Positions 52,674-60,648 of a DNA stretch of 64,000 nt are shown here, one piece after another. The stretch covers positions 26,395-90,394 of the forward strand of contig DDXR01000049.1 of the NCBI GenBank assembly GCA_002347565.1, written 5' to 3'. The notes beneath the pieces are model-generated. The model was not told the DNA's origin. It did no database searches and was given only the letters and a program-made list of their open reading frames with translations. Both the position numbers and the translations under genes were made by a program. Numbering within the stretch: position 1 is the stretch's first letter; every line of letters begins with the position of its first letter. This DNA is from a bacterium UBP2_UBA2255. GTDB lineage: Bacteria > Edwardsbacteria > AC1 > EtOH8.

Positions 52674-53554
52674 GGATCGAGGTCGCCCGCAGCGCCGGTT
52701 TCTGCTTCGGCGTGAAGCGGGCGGTGCAGCTGGCCTTCGAGGCCGCGCGGACCACTGGCGGCCCGGTGTACACGCTGGGGCCGATCATCCACAACCCGGA
52801 GGTGGTGGCGGAGCTGGCCCGGCGCGGGGTGCGGGCGGTCGGCGATCCGCGCCGGATCAAGAACGGCGCGGTCATCATCCGCTCGCACGGCGTGCACCCC
52901 CGGGTGCTGGCCTCGCTGCAGCGGCGCGGACTGGCCATCATCGACGCCACCTGCCCGTTCGTGACCAAGGCCCAGCGGGCGGCCGCCGCCCTGCGGGACG
53001 AGGGGCGCCAGGTGGTGATCGTGGGCGAGCCCCACCATCCCGAGGTGGTGGCGCTCAAGGGATACGCCGGCCGCAATTCGCTGATCTGCGACCGCCGGCC
53101 GGTCCGCGTCAAGTCCCGGATCGGCGTGCTGTCGCAGACCACCGTCTCGCAGGAAGATTTCATCGGCGCCCTGCTGTCGTTCGGCCGGCAGGCGGCCGAC
53201 ATCCACATCTTCAACACCATCTGCAACGCCACCCAGATCCGGCAGCAGGAGACCATGGATCTGGCGCAGCGCTCCGACCTGATGATCGTGGTGGGCGGGC
53301 GCAACTCGGCCAACACCTCGCGCCTGGCGGAACTGTGCCGGACCGTCGGCAAGCCGACCCGCTCGGTGGAGACCGAGCAGGAGCTGCGGCCGGCCTGGTT
53401 CGCCGGCGTGCGCAAGGTCGGCGTGGCCGCCGGCGCCTCGACCCCGGCGTCTACGGTCGAGCGGGTGGTGCGCCGGATCCGGGGACTCACTACCGGGAAA
53501 ACGAAGGCGGAAAGCCGAAAACGAGGCGGGAAACACTCCGTCCGGGGCAACTGA
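52670..53554 (+). CDS. ispH: 4-hydroxy-3-methylbut-2-enyl diphosphate reductase
   Basis: Last step of the MEP isoprenoid pathway, giving IPP and DMAPP, with a [4Fe-4S] cluster bound by C12 (SAGFCFGVKRAV), C95 (DATCPFV) and C185 (FNTICNAT). Also seen: GPIIHNPEVV, IRSHGV, SQTTVSQEDF and VVGGRNSANTSRL. The last ~23 residues (after VVRRIRGLTT) are a Lys/Arg-rich extension not needed for catalysis. The ATG overlaps plsC. IspG is encoded 4.5 kb downstream. Confidence 0.95.
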   Translation: MRIEVARSAGFCFGVKRAVQLAFEAARTTGGPVYTLGPIIHNPEVVAELARRGVRAVGDPRRIKNGAVIIRSHGVHPRVLASLQRRGLAIIDATCPFVTKAQRAAAALRDEGRQVVIVGEPHHPEVVALKGYAGRNSLICDRRPVRVKSRIGVLSQTTVSQEDFIGALLSFGRQAADIHIFNTICNATQIRQQETMDLAQRSDLMIVVGGRNSANTSRLAELCRTVGKPTRSVETEQELRPAWFAGVRKVGVAAGASTPASTVERVVRRIRGLTTGKTKAESRKRGGKHSVRGN

Positions 53555-53636
53555 CGGGTTCGTTTTCGCGATCTGTTTCTTGTTTTGACGGCCGGCATTG
53601 GTCGGCCGATCCTAGGAAAAGGAGCGTACCCAAACC

Positions 53637-55406
53637 ATGGCAAAATCCAACAAACTGCGTTCAGAGGACCTGAACGACGACCTCGTCATGGACGAGCAGG
53701 AGGCACTGGCGGCGGCGGAGTTCCGCCAGCTGCTGGACCAGTCACTCCACCACAAGAAGTTCGAGGAGGGGGAGGTGGTCCAGGGCACCGTGCTGCGGAT
53801 CTCGGGCGACTCGGTGATCGTGGACATCGGCTTCAAGTCCGAGGGAGTGGTGCCGACCAACGAGTTCTCCGACATCACCACGGTCAAGCCCGGCGACAAG
53901 CTGGACCTGTACCTGGAAAAGGTGGAGGACGACGAGGGCCAGATCGTCCTGTCGAAGCAGCGGGCCGATTTCATCCGGGTGTGGGACAAGGTCAAGGAGT
54001 CGCTGGACGGCGAGCAGGTGGTGGAGGGCAGGGTGGTGCGGCGGGTCAAGGGCGGCATGATCATCGACCTGATGGGCGTGGACGCCTTCCTGCCGGCTTC
54101 GCAGATCGGACTGCGACCGCTGGAATCGCAGGATTCGCTGGTGGGGACGGCGATCCCGCTCAAGGTGATCAAGATCAACAAGAAACGGCGCAACATCGTG
54201 GTTTCGCGGCGGGTGGTGATGGACGCCGAGCGCGCCAAGCTGCGCGACGTGATCCTGGCCGAGATCGACAAGGGCCAGGTGCGCGAGGGCGTGGTCAAGA
54301 ACATCACCGATTTCGGGGCCTTCATCGACCTGGGCGGCCTGGACGGCCTGCTCCACATCACCGACATTTCATGGGGCCGGATCAACCACCCCACCGAGGT
54401 GCTCAAGATCGGGCAGCGGGTGAAGGTCAAGATCCTGGAGTACGACCGCGAGCGGTCGCGGGTGTCGCTGGGGCTCAAACAGCTGACGCCGCACCCCTGG
54501 GAGAACATCGAGACCAAGTTCCCGGTGGCCGCCACCATCAAGGGCAAGATCGTCTCCATCGTCGACTACGGCGCCTTCATCGAGCTGGAGAAGGGCGTGG
54601 AGGGCCTGATCCACATCTCCGAGATGTCGTGGACCAAGCAGGTCAAGCACCCCTCCAAGATCCTCTCGATCGGGGACATCGTGGATGCGGTGGTGCTGAA
54701 GATCGACAAGAACGAGCAAAAGATCAGCCTGGGGCTGCGCCAGCTGGAACCCGATCCCTGGTTCACCATCGACCGCAAGTACCCGGTGGGGAGCACGGTG
54801 GAGGGGCGGGTGCGCAACATCACCAACTTCGGCATCTTCGTCGAGATCGAGGAGGGGATCGACGGCCTGATCCACATCTCGGACATCTCCTGGACCAAGC
54901 GGATCAAGCATCCCTCCGAGGTCGTCAAGAAGGGCGACCTGGTCAAGTGCGTGGTCACCAACATCGACAAGGACAACCGCCGCATCTCGCTCGGCATCAA
55001 GCAGCTGGATGAGGACCCCTGGATGCTGATCGGATCCCGCTTCAAGCTGGGACAGCGCATCACGGCCGTGGTCAACCGGCCGCTGGACCGGGGCCTGTTG
55101 GTGGACATGGACTACGGCTTCGAGGGCTTCGTGCCGGCGGCGGAGCTGGAGGGCGTGGAGGAATCCAAGCTGGCCGAGGCCTTCAAGGGCGGGGAGTCGC
55201 TGGACCTGCTGATCATCGAGATCGACCAGGTCAACCGGCGGATCGCGCTGTCGCAGAAGGCCTACCAGAAGTCGCAGGACAACCAGGACGTCAAGCCCTT
55301 CCTCAAGGATACTGCCGCCCCGGCCGGCACGGCCATGGGAGAGGCGCTGAAGGAGGCCCTGCAGAAGCAGGAGGAGAGCAAGCCCGAGGCCCCGCCCCAG
55401 GCGTAA
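53637..55406 (+). CDS. rpsA: 30S ribosomal protein S1
   Basis: RNA-binding ribosomal protein that helps mRNA docking. Six S1/OB domains starting near residues 44, 127, 212, 295, 382 and 468; domains 3-5 carry the classical KNITDFGAFIDL, SIVDYGAFIEL and NITNFGIFVEI cores with GLIHISEMSW-type sequence. 589 residues, slightly longer than the E. coli protein; the acidic N-terminus (residues 10-30) and Glu/Lys/Pro-rich C-terminus are flexible. Upstream, a hairpin (GGCCG 53590-53594 with CGGCC 53602-53606) and GGAG about 13 bases from the ATG may give feedback control, as S1 represses its own translation elsewhere. A strong terminator follows. Confidence 0.96.
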   Translation: MAKSNKLRSEDLNDDLVMDEQEALAAAEFRQLLDQSLHHKKFEEGEVVQGTVLRISGDSVIVDIGFKSEGVVPTNEFSDITTVKPGDKLDLYLEKVEDDEGQIVLSKQRADFIRVWDKVKESLDGEQVVEGRVVRRVKGGMIIDLMGVDAFLPASQIGLRPLESQDSLVGTAIPLKVIKINKKRRNIVVSRRVVMDAERAKLRDVILAEIDKGQVREGVVKNITDFGAFIDLGGLDGLLHITDISWGRINHPTEVLKIGQRVKVKILEYDRERSRVSLGLKQLTPHPWENIETKFPVAATIKGKIVSIVDYGAFIELEKGVEGLIHISEMSWTKQVKHPSKILSIGDIVDAVVLKIDKNEQKISLGLRQLEPDPWFTIDRKYPVGSTVEGRVRNITNFGIFVEIEEGIDGLIHISDISWTKRIKHPSEVVKKGDLVKCVVTNIDKDNRRISLGIKQLDEDPWMLIGSRFKLGQRITAVVNRPLDRGLLVDMDYGFEGFVPAAELEGVEESKLAEAFKGGESLDLLIIEIDQVNRRIALSQKAYQKSQDNQDVKPFLKDTAAPAGTAMGEALKEALQKQEESKPEAPPQA

Positions 55407-55420
55407 GCGAACCAACCCCA

Positions 55421-55449
55421 AGCCCCTCTCTGGTGAGAGGGGCTTTTTT
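55421..55449 (+). terminator. Intrinsic terminator after rpsA
   Basis: Perfect 10-bp stem AGCCCCTCTC (55421-55430) with GAGAGGGGCT (55435-55444), loop TGGT, followed by a run of T (to 55449). It lies 14 bases after the rpsA stop and ends the housekeeping operon. Confidence 0.93.
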
Positions 55450-55473
55450 ACAAGCCCGGGCCGCGGACGGCTC

Positions 55474-55502
55474 TTGACTTTTTACCTGGTTGGGGCTACA
55501 CT
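55474..55502 (+). promoter_or_regulatory. Promoter of the S8 protease gene
   Basis: TTGACT at 55474-55479 and TACACT at 55497-55502 with a 17-bp spacer, between the rpsA terminator and the protease gene. Predicted start near 55509, leaving a leader of about 23 bases with GGAAAGG before the ATG at 55532. Confidence 0.68.
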
Positions 55503-55531
55503 ACTTCATTCAAGCGGAAAGGACCTGACCC

Positions 55532-57292
55532 ATGAGGGCGTTGAAAACGATCGTCCTGCTGAGCGGCCAGCTGTGGACGTTGGCGGCCCCGGCGTCCATG
55601 GCGCATGCAGCCGAAGCTGATCGCCAGCCATCGGCGTTTGCAGCAACAGTGGCTGACAGCCGTCTGCCGGTGATGGTATATTTCACCGATAAGGGGATCC
55701 AGGGCAAAGGCGGGCTGCAGGCCGCGCTCGATGCCCGCCGGGCGCAATTCAGCGCGCGCGCCCTGAAACGCCGGGCCAAGATGGGTTTGGTGGGAATGAC
55801 CTTCCAAGATCTCCCGGTGTGTGCCGCCTATGCGCAACAGATCGAAGCCCTGGGCGCGAGGCGCCGGCAGGCCTTGAACTGGTTCAACGCCGCCAGCTTC
55901 GAGATGACCAAAGATCAGATCGCGGCCTGCGCCGGGTTTGTCTTTGTGGAGAGGATCGAGTTTTTAAGAAACCGCAGGCGCTCCGATATCACTGTACCCA
56001 AGCAGGGGGATGACATTCCGGCCGGGCCGGGCCCGGCCAAGGATCACCTGCTGAACTACGGCAACTCGCACGCCCAGCTGCACCTGATCAAGGCCGACGT
56101 CTGCCACGATTCGGGCTACTCCGGCGCCGGCGTGCTGGTGGCGGTGCTCGACAACGGGTTCCGCAAGGATCACCAGGCGTTCGACTCGATCCGGATCTCA
56201 GGCCGGCTGATCGACACCTGGGACTTCGTCCATGGTGTTGACACCGTCGAATGGGCCGCCCACGGCACCGGCACCTGGTCGCTGGCCGGCGGGCACGTTC
56301 CGGGACAGCTGGTCGGACCGGCGTACCGGGCGCACTGGGCGATCTACCACACCGAGGACAATGCGCAGGAGATGCCGGTGGAGGAGGACCATTGGGCGGC
56401 GGCGCTGCAGCGGGCCGACTCCATCGGCGCCGACATCGTCACCAGCTCGCTGGGCTACCGCACGTTCGACGATCCGCAGTACTCCTACGACTACCAGGAC
56501 CTGGACGGCAACACCGCCGTCAGCACCCTCGCGGCCCGCCATGCGGCGGCGCTGGGCATCATCGTCTGCAACGCCATGGCCAACAGCGGACCGTCGCTCG
56601 GCAGCCTGGCCGCGCCGGCCGACGCCGATTCCATCCTCTCGGTCGGGGCCACCGACTCGCTGGGCAATCTTTCCAGCTACAGCTCGCGCGGCCCGACTTA
56701 CGACGGCCGGCCCAAGCCCGAGGTCTGCGCCCAGGGCTCGCAGACCTGGTGGGCGAGCTGGAACACCACCGCCTCATACGGACGGGCCACCGGCACCTCC
56801 TGCGCCACGCCGCTGGTGGCCGGCGCCTGCGCCCTGGTGCTGGAGGCGCATCCCGAGTGGACGCCGCTGCAGGTAAGGGAGGCCCTGATGATGACCGCCA
56901 GCCGGGCGTCCAACCCGGATAGCTCGGCCTACGGCTGGGGCGTGATCGACGCCTGGGCGGCCATCCACTACGGTGGCAGCGGCGTGGGCCACGATCATCC
57001 CGGGATTACGGCGAGTCCGGCGCTGTCGCTGTCCTGCCGGCCGAACCCGGCCCGGACGGGCACGGTGCTGAGCTTCGTGATGCCCAGAAGCGGGGAAGCA
57101 TCCGTGTCGGTGTACGATATCGCCGGCCGGCTGGTGCGGGAGCTCCCCGCCGTCCGTCTTTCCGCGGGGCCGGGCGAGGTCCGCTGGGACGGCCGCGACC
57201 GGGCAGGGTACCCGGCCCGCAGCGGCGTCTATGTCTGCCGGATCGACGCCGCGGGCGCGGCGGCGGCGGCCAAGGTCCTGCTGCTGCGGTGA
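55532..57292 (+). CDS. Secreted subtilisin-family (S8) serine peptidase with C-terminal sorting-type domain
   Basis: Exported protease. Signal peptide residues 1-26 (cleavage near AHA-AEA). An inhibitor-like propeptide region spans ~45-150. The catalytic domain (~165-490) shows the aspartate in LVAVLDNGFRKDHQ, histidine in AAHGTGTWSLAGG, the oxyanion asparagine in CNAMANSGPS and the nucleophile serine in GTSCATPLVAGACALV. The last ~85 residues (LSCRPNPARTGTVLSF, VYDIAGRLVREL and GVYVCRI) form a FlgD/type-9-sorting-like beta domain, as on secreted proteins of the FCB group. 586 residues. Substrate unknown. Confidence 0.88.
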   Translation: MRALKTIVLLSGQLWTLAAPASMAHAAEADRQPSAFAATVADSRLPVMVYFTDKGIQGKGGLQAALDARRAQFSARALKRRAKMGLVGMTFQDLPVCAAYAQQIEALGARRRQALNWFNAASFEMTKDQIAACAGFVFVERIEFLRNRRRSDITVPKQGDDIPAGPGPAKDHLLNYGNSHAQLHLIKADVCHDSGYSGAGVLVAVLDNGFRKDHQAFDSIRISGRLIDTWDFVHGVDTVEWAAHGTGTWSLAGGHVPGQLVGPAYRAHWAIYHTEDNAQEMPVEEDHWAAALQRADSIGADIVTSSLGYRTFDDPQYSYDYQDLDGNTAVSTLAARHAAALGIIVCNAMANSGPSLGSLAAPADADSILSVGATDSLGNLSSYSSRGPTYDGRPKPEVCAQGSQTWWASWNTTASYGRATGTSCATPLVAGACALVLEAHPEWTPLQVREALMMTASRASNPDSSAYGWGVIDAWAAIHYGGSGVGHDHPGITASPALSLSCRPNPARTGTVLSFVMPRSGEASVSVYDIAGRLVRELPAVRLSAGPGEVRWDGRDRAGYPARSGVYVCRIDAAGAAAAAKVLLLR

Positions 57293-57295
57293 CGG

Positions 57296-57721
57296 GTGAC
57301 CGATCACGATCAAGTTGTGACCACGCTGCCGGTCGTCATTGCGATCGCCCTCCTGCTCCTCTGTTGCGCAGGCGGAGCGACCTGCGGCGATCGTCAATCG
57401 GCCGATGCCGGCAGCGACACGCTGCGGCTCGACCTGGGCTGTGCCACGGCGCGGAGCCGCAGCCTGGTGCGGCTGCTGTCGCAGGACGGGATCGCGGTCA
57501 CCGCCATCGATATCGGCAGGTCCGGCGAGACTGCGGTCCGCGTGGCGATGACGGCGGAACGGTTCCGGTCGTTGTTCGGCGGCACGGTTGCTGCACGGAA
57601 CGTCGCCCGCAGTTCGGGTGACGGCTTCGTCAGCCAGCGGTATATCGTGGGATACTCGGCCCCCCAGCGCTACCGGCGTGCACTGCGCTGGATCCGCCTG
57701 CCCGACCCGCAGCTGGAATGA
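57296..57721 (+). CDS. Small exported or lipoprotein-like protein of unknown function
   Basis: I do not recognise a family. From GTG 57296 (3 bases after the protease stop) the 141-residue product has a hydrophobic core VVIAIALLLLCCAGGATCG, compatible with a lipoprotein or secretion signal (candidate cysteines in LLCC and GATC). The mature part (~110 residues) is Arg-rich with the segment RLDLGCATARSRSLVRLL and a C-terminal region VSQRYIVGYSAPQRYRRAL. GTG 57317 is another possible start. A predicted companion of the protease by position only. Confidence 0.5.
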   Translation: MTDHDQVVTTLPVVIAIALLLLCCAGGATCGDRQSADAGSDTLRLDLGCATARSRSLVRLLSQDGIAVTAIDIGRSGETAVRVAMTAERFRSLFGGTVAARNVARSSGDGFVSQRYIVGYSAPQRYRRALRWIRLPDPQLE

Positions 57722-57737
57722 CGCAGCGCCCGGCGAT

Positions 57738-57768
57738 AAAAAACCCCGATGATCGCTCATCGGGGTTT
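57738..57768 (-). terminator. Intrinsic terminator of the minus-strand RNA (possibly bidirectional)
   Basis: A perfect 12-bp stem, 57741-57752 with 57757-57768, loop TCGC. On the minus strand it is followed by a run of six T (complement of A 57738-57743), a textbook terminator. On the plus strand it is followed only by TTTCC, so it may weakly stop the protease unit as well. Confidence 0.85.
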
Positions 57769-57967
57769 CCCAGTTGAGAACCGGGTGGCTAGCTCCGGGC
57801 CTAGGTGTTTCCAGAGTACCGGATACCGAAGCACCGTTTCTCCAGAGTCCCAAGTCACCGGATTCCGGGGTACCGGGGAAGGTACCACACTCCAACGTTA
57901 GGTTGATTCACGGGTTGCCGTAACGACCAGTGTCCCACCAGTAGTACATTGGAGCTAGCCACCATCC
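57738..57967 (-). ncRNA. Candidate 6S-like regulatory RNA
   Basis: The 385-bp gap before ispG contains no protein gene but has a complete minus-strand RNA gene: consensus promoter (57974-58002), predicted start near 57967, and the terminator at 57741-57768. The transcript has a perfect 13-bp closing stem pairing 57951-57963 with 57784-57796, and the distance from the predicted start to the end of that stem is about 184 nt, the size of mature E. coli 6S RNA. The interior is rich in local palindromes (GGTACC twice, CCGG). 6S RNA binds the housekeeping RNA polymerase and mimics an open promoter; the long closing stem and size fit, but I could not verify the central bubble. It lacks SRP-RNA, tmRNA and RNase P signature sequences. 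Confidence 0.6.
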
Positions 57968-57973
57968 AATCGC

Positions 57974-58002
57974 ATTATAGCCACGGATCGCCGCTTTGTC
58001 AA
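57974..58002 (-). promoter_or_regulatory. Consensus promoter of the minus-strand RNA
   Basis: On the minus strand, perfect TTGACA (58002-57997) and perfect TATAAT (57979-57974) with a 17-bp spacer. This is the only promoter in the window matching both boxes exactly, fitting a highly expressed stable RNA. Confidence 0.85.
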
Positions 58003-58071
58003 GTGGCATTCGTCCGATTTTTCACTTTTTCCCTGCATCGCCGCCAACCTGTTCTATCTGTGAGTTTTCTG

Positions 58072-58100
58072 TTGCAAACCCGGTGCGGAAGGTCTATAAT
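58072..58100 (+). promoter_or_regulatory. Promoter of ispG, apparently leaderless
   Basis: TTGCAA at 58072-58077 and perfect TATAAT at 58095-58100, spacer 17 bp. The predicted transcription start, about 7 bases after the -10 box, falls on or next to the ATG at 58107, so the mRNA would have no leader and no ribosome binding site. Confidence 0.72.
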
Positions 58101-58106
58101 ATGACG

Positions 58107-59225
58107 ATGAGTCGAAACGATGGGACCGTGCGCCGGCGCTCCGCGACCGTCCGGATCGGATCGGTGACCATCGGCGGCGGCCGGCCGGTGGCGATCCAGT
58201 CGATGGCCAGCACCGACACCAGGGATGTCCGGGCCACGCTGGCCCAGATCCGGCGCCTGCAGAGGGCCGGCTGCGAGATCGTCCGCCTGGCGGTGCCCGA
58301 CCGCGCGGCCGCCGCCGCCCTGAAGCAGATCCGCGCGGGGACCGCGGTCCCCCTTGTTGCGGACATCCACTTCGATCACCGGCTGGCGCTGGCGGCGCTG
58401 GATGCCGGAGTGGACAAGCTGCGGATCAATCCCGGGAACATCGGGCCGATTGAAAATGTTCGAGAGGTTGTAAAGGCTGCAAAGGTTCGCAAGGTTCCAA
58501 TTAGAATAGGGGTCAATGCCGGGTCGCTGGAGCGGGACATCCTGCGCAAGCACGGGCGCCCGACCGCGGCCGGCATGGTGGAAAGCGCCCTGCGGCATGC
58601 CCGGATGCTGGAGCGGCTGGACTTTCGCGGCATCGTGCTGTCGCTCAAGGGCTCGGACGTGCCGATGACCATCGCCGCCTGCCGGCTGATCGCCGGGAAG
58701 GTCCCCTATCCCCTGCACCTGGGCGTCACCGAGGCGGGGACGGCCTTCGCCGGTGCGGTGCGATCGGCAGTGGGCATCGGGACCCTGCTGGCCGAGGGCA
58801 TCGGCGACACCATCCGCGTGTCGCTGTGCGGCGACCCGGTCAGGGAAATGGAGGCCGCCAAGCTGATCCTGCAGTCGCTGGGCCTGCGCAGCTTCGGCCC
58901 GACCGTGATCGCCTGCCCCACCTGCGGCCGCTGCAGCATTGACGTCGAGAAGATCGCCCGGCGCGTGGAAGCGGCGGTCAAAGGGATCGGGCGGCCGCTG
59001 AAGATCGCGGTGATGGGCTGCGCGGTCAACGGGCCGGGCGAGGCGCGGGAGGCCGACGTCGGCATCTGCGGCGGCCGGGGCCGCGGCGCGCTGATCCGCA
59101 GGGGGAGGGTCGTGGCGACGGTGCGGGAGCGGGAGCTGGTGCCGGCCCTGCTGCGGGAGATCGCGGCACTGTCCCGGGGACGCCGCGCGTCCCCGAAGAA
59201 CCAGAACCAACGAACGACGGGATAA
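58107..59225 (+). CDS. ispG: 4-hydroxy-3-methylbut-2-en-1-yl diphosphate synthase
   Basis: Penultimate MEP-pathway enzyme, converting methylerythritol cyclodiphosphate to HMBPP with a [4Fe-4S] cluster bound by C270, C273 (ACPTCGRC) and C305 (MGCAVNGPGEA); these numbers and the 372-residue length equal those of E. coli IspG, which supports ATG 58107 as start over ATG 58101. Other motifs: RPVAIQSMASTDTRD, VADIHFDHRLAL and LRINPGNIG. Residues around ENVREVVKAAKVRKVP are encoded by an AT-richer 9-base tandem repeat. No ribosome binding site is evident, matching the leaderless promoter. Confidence 0.95.
   Translation: MSRNDGTVRRRSATVRIGSVTIGGGRPVAIQSMASTDTRDVRATLAQIRRLQRAGCEIVRLAVPDRAAAAALKQIRAGTAVPLVADIHFDHRLALAALDAGVDKLRINPGNIGPIENVREVVKAAKVRKVPIRIGVNAGSLERDILRKHGRPTAAGMVESALRHARMLERLDFRGIVLSLKGSDVPMTIAACRLIAGKVPYPLHLGVTEAGTAFAGAVRSAVGIGTLLAEGIGDTIRVSLCGDPVREMEAAKLILQSLGLRSFGPTVIACPTCGRCSIDVEKIARRVEAAVKGIGRPLKIAVMGCAVNGPGEAREADVGICGGRGRGALIRRGRVVATVRERELVPALLREIAALSRGRRASPKNQNQRTTG
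58464..58499 (+). repeat. Four imperfect 9-bp tandem repeats inside ispG
   Basis: GAGGTTGTA, AAGGCTGCA, AAGGTTCGC and AAGGTTCCA follow one another in frame and encode EVVKAAKVRKVP. The patch is markedly less GC-rich than the rest of the gene. The protein length here is unchanged relative to the family, so this is a sequence replacement or slippage in a conserved region, not an insertion. Confidence 0.5.
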
Positions 59226-59231
59226 CGAACC

Positions 59232-60347
59232 ATGTTCAAGACCAACGAGGGCAGCACCGGCCGGCTGGTGCAGCTGTGCCTGGCCTACCTGTTGACGTAC
59301 GTGGTCTACAGCGTGGCCACCAAGTACTACACCGGACCGGCCGCCAGGGGGCTGCCCGGGGTGGACAACTGGGAGTTCCTGGTCTACAGCACATTGGGCG
59401 GCAGCCTGGTGTGCCTGGCGGTGGTGTCCGCCTTCCGCTGGGCGCGGATGGAGTCGGCCAACATGATCGCCTGGGGCCCGGTCAGGTTCCCCGCGGAATA
59501 CCTCTACATCATCCCGTCGGGCATCTGCACCGCGGTGGTCATTCCCACCACCACCCTGCTCTACATGCTGCTGCGCTCGGTGATGGTGGCCATGCTGATC
59601 ATGCGCGGTTCGGTGATCATCTTCTCACGGATCATCGACGCCATCCAGATCAGGCAGGGCATCCTCCACAAGAAGGTCTACTGGGAGGAGGAGGTGGCGG
59701 TGCTGTTCGCCATCGCCGCGGTCGGGCTGCAGATGTTCTTCGTCAAGGAGGCCGGGGGCAGCGACCTCGTCAAGAACACACTGGCCATGCTGGTGCTGGG
59801 GAGCTACCTGCTGGCCTATTTCATCCGCATCTACATCATGAACTACTACAAGAACACCCGGGGCAAGGGATGCCGGCAGGACAACAAGGCCTTCTTCGGC
59901 GTGGAGCAGCTGGCGGCATCGGCCACCATCCTGCTGGCGCTGGCGGCGCTGCTGCTGCTGCCCGCGGGTTCCGGCAAGGTCCTGGATTCGCTGCACCGCG
60001 GCTACCTGGCGGCCTCGGCCCACTGGCCGATGGTGGTGGCGTCCGGCGGCGTGTTCGGCGTCGTGGCGTTCTTCTCGGTGTTCATATTCATGTTCAAGGG
60101 GCGGACCGCCACGTTCGCCGGGCTGTCCAACCGGCTGACCTCGCTGGTGGCCGGCACCCTGGCCACCCTGCTGTTCGCGCTGTTCTTCGGGGGCAAGTAT
60201 CCCCAGGCCGGGGACTGGGTGGCGCTGGTGTTCATCTTCGCCGCCGTGGCTTTCATGACCAGGGCCGAGTCCAAGCGGGCGGCGGAGCTCAAGCGCGAGG
60301 GCGATATCTGCGGCCCGGAGAATCCGGCGGCGCCGGCCAAGGCGTGA
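59232..60347 (+). CDS. Multi-pass inner-membrane protein of unknown function (DMT-transporter-like layout)
   Basis: 371 residues with roughly ten hydrophobic segments, for example LCLAYLLTYVVYSVATKYY, LPSGICTAVVIPTTT-type segment near residue 95, LLYMLLRSVMVAMLIMRGSV, and VVASGGVFGVVAFFSVFIFM. The central MLLRSVMVAMLIMRGSVIIFSRI and the closing segment resemble the drug/metabolite (EamA) fold, but I cannot name a family with confidence. The C-terminus is charged (ESKRAAELKREGD). It follows ispG by 6 bases and is probably co-transcribed with it, so an isoprenoid-related or lipid-related transport role is a guess only. Confidence 0.72.
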   Translation: MFKTNEGSTGRLVQLCLAYLLTYVVYSVATKYYTGPAARGLPGVDNWEFLVYSTLGGSLVCLAVVSAFRWARMESANMIAWGPVRFPAEYLYIIPSGICTAVVIPTTTLLYMLLRSVMVAMLIMRGSVIIFSRIIDAIQIRQGILHKKVYWEEEVAVLFAIAAVGLQMFFVKEAGGSDLVKNTLAMLVLGSYLLAYFIRIYIMNYYKNTRGKGCRQDNKAFFGVEQLAASATILLALAALLLLPAGSGKVLDSLHRGYLAASAHWPMVVASGGVFGVVAFFSVFIFMFKGRTATFAGLSNRLTSLVAGTLATLLFALFFGGKYPQAGDWVALVFIFAAVAFMTRAESKRAAELKREGDICGPENPAAPAKA

Positions 60348-60374
60348 CCCCGCCCCCGCCGTTCCGGGAACGCG

Positions 60375-60405
60375 CCCCCTCCCCTGAGCAAAACAGGAGA
60401 GGGGG
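60375..60405. repeat. GC-rich hairpin after the membrane-protein gene
   Basis: The arms 60375-60386 and 60394-60405 form a 12-bp stem with one mismatch and the loop AGCAAAA. There is no T-run behind it on either strand. It lies in the 301-bp gap 60348-60648, which otherwise holds only the birA promoter; bases 60406-60580 show nothing I can name. Confidence 0.45.
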
Positions 60406-60584
60406 TCGTCGTCAGGCAAGGCCGCAAGCCGTCATGGTCTTGCCGCCGCAACCCTGTGACGTACGCGCCCCGGTCCCGGTTACTGGGAATCACCAGGGCC
60501 ATAAGATTGCAGCACACGGGGTAGCCGCTGCCAGGGTCGCCCGTCGCGAACGCCGGGTCATTGCATTTCCTGAAAAGGTTTTAG

Positions 60585-60613
60585 TTGAATTGTTCGGCGA
60601 TTTCGTGTAAAAT
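60585..60613 (+). promoter_or_regulatory. Promoter of the birA-coaX-rng group
   Basis: TTGAAT at 60585-60590 and TAAAAT at 60608-60613, spacer 17 bp, in a short AT-rich stretch. Predicted start near 60620, 29 bases before the birA ATG at 60649. Confidence 0.68.
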
Positions 60614-60648
60614 ACTACGTTCACAAGCGTTACCCCTTATGCCAGGCC

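Noticed and set aside
53516..53568. 9-bp inverted pair CGAAAACGA (53516-53524) and TCGTTTTCG (53560-53568) around the ispH stop
   Set aside because: Arms are 35 bases apart and there is no T-run; could be chance in the Lys/Arg-rich tail of ispH. Not enough for a terminator call.
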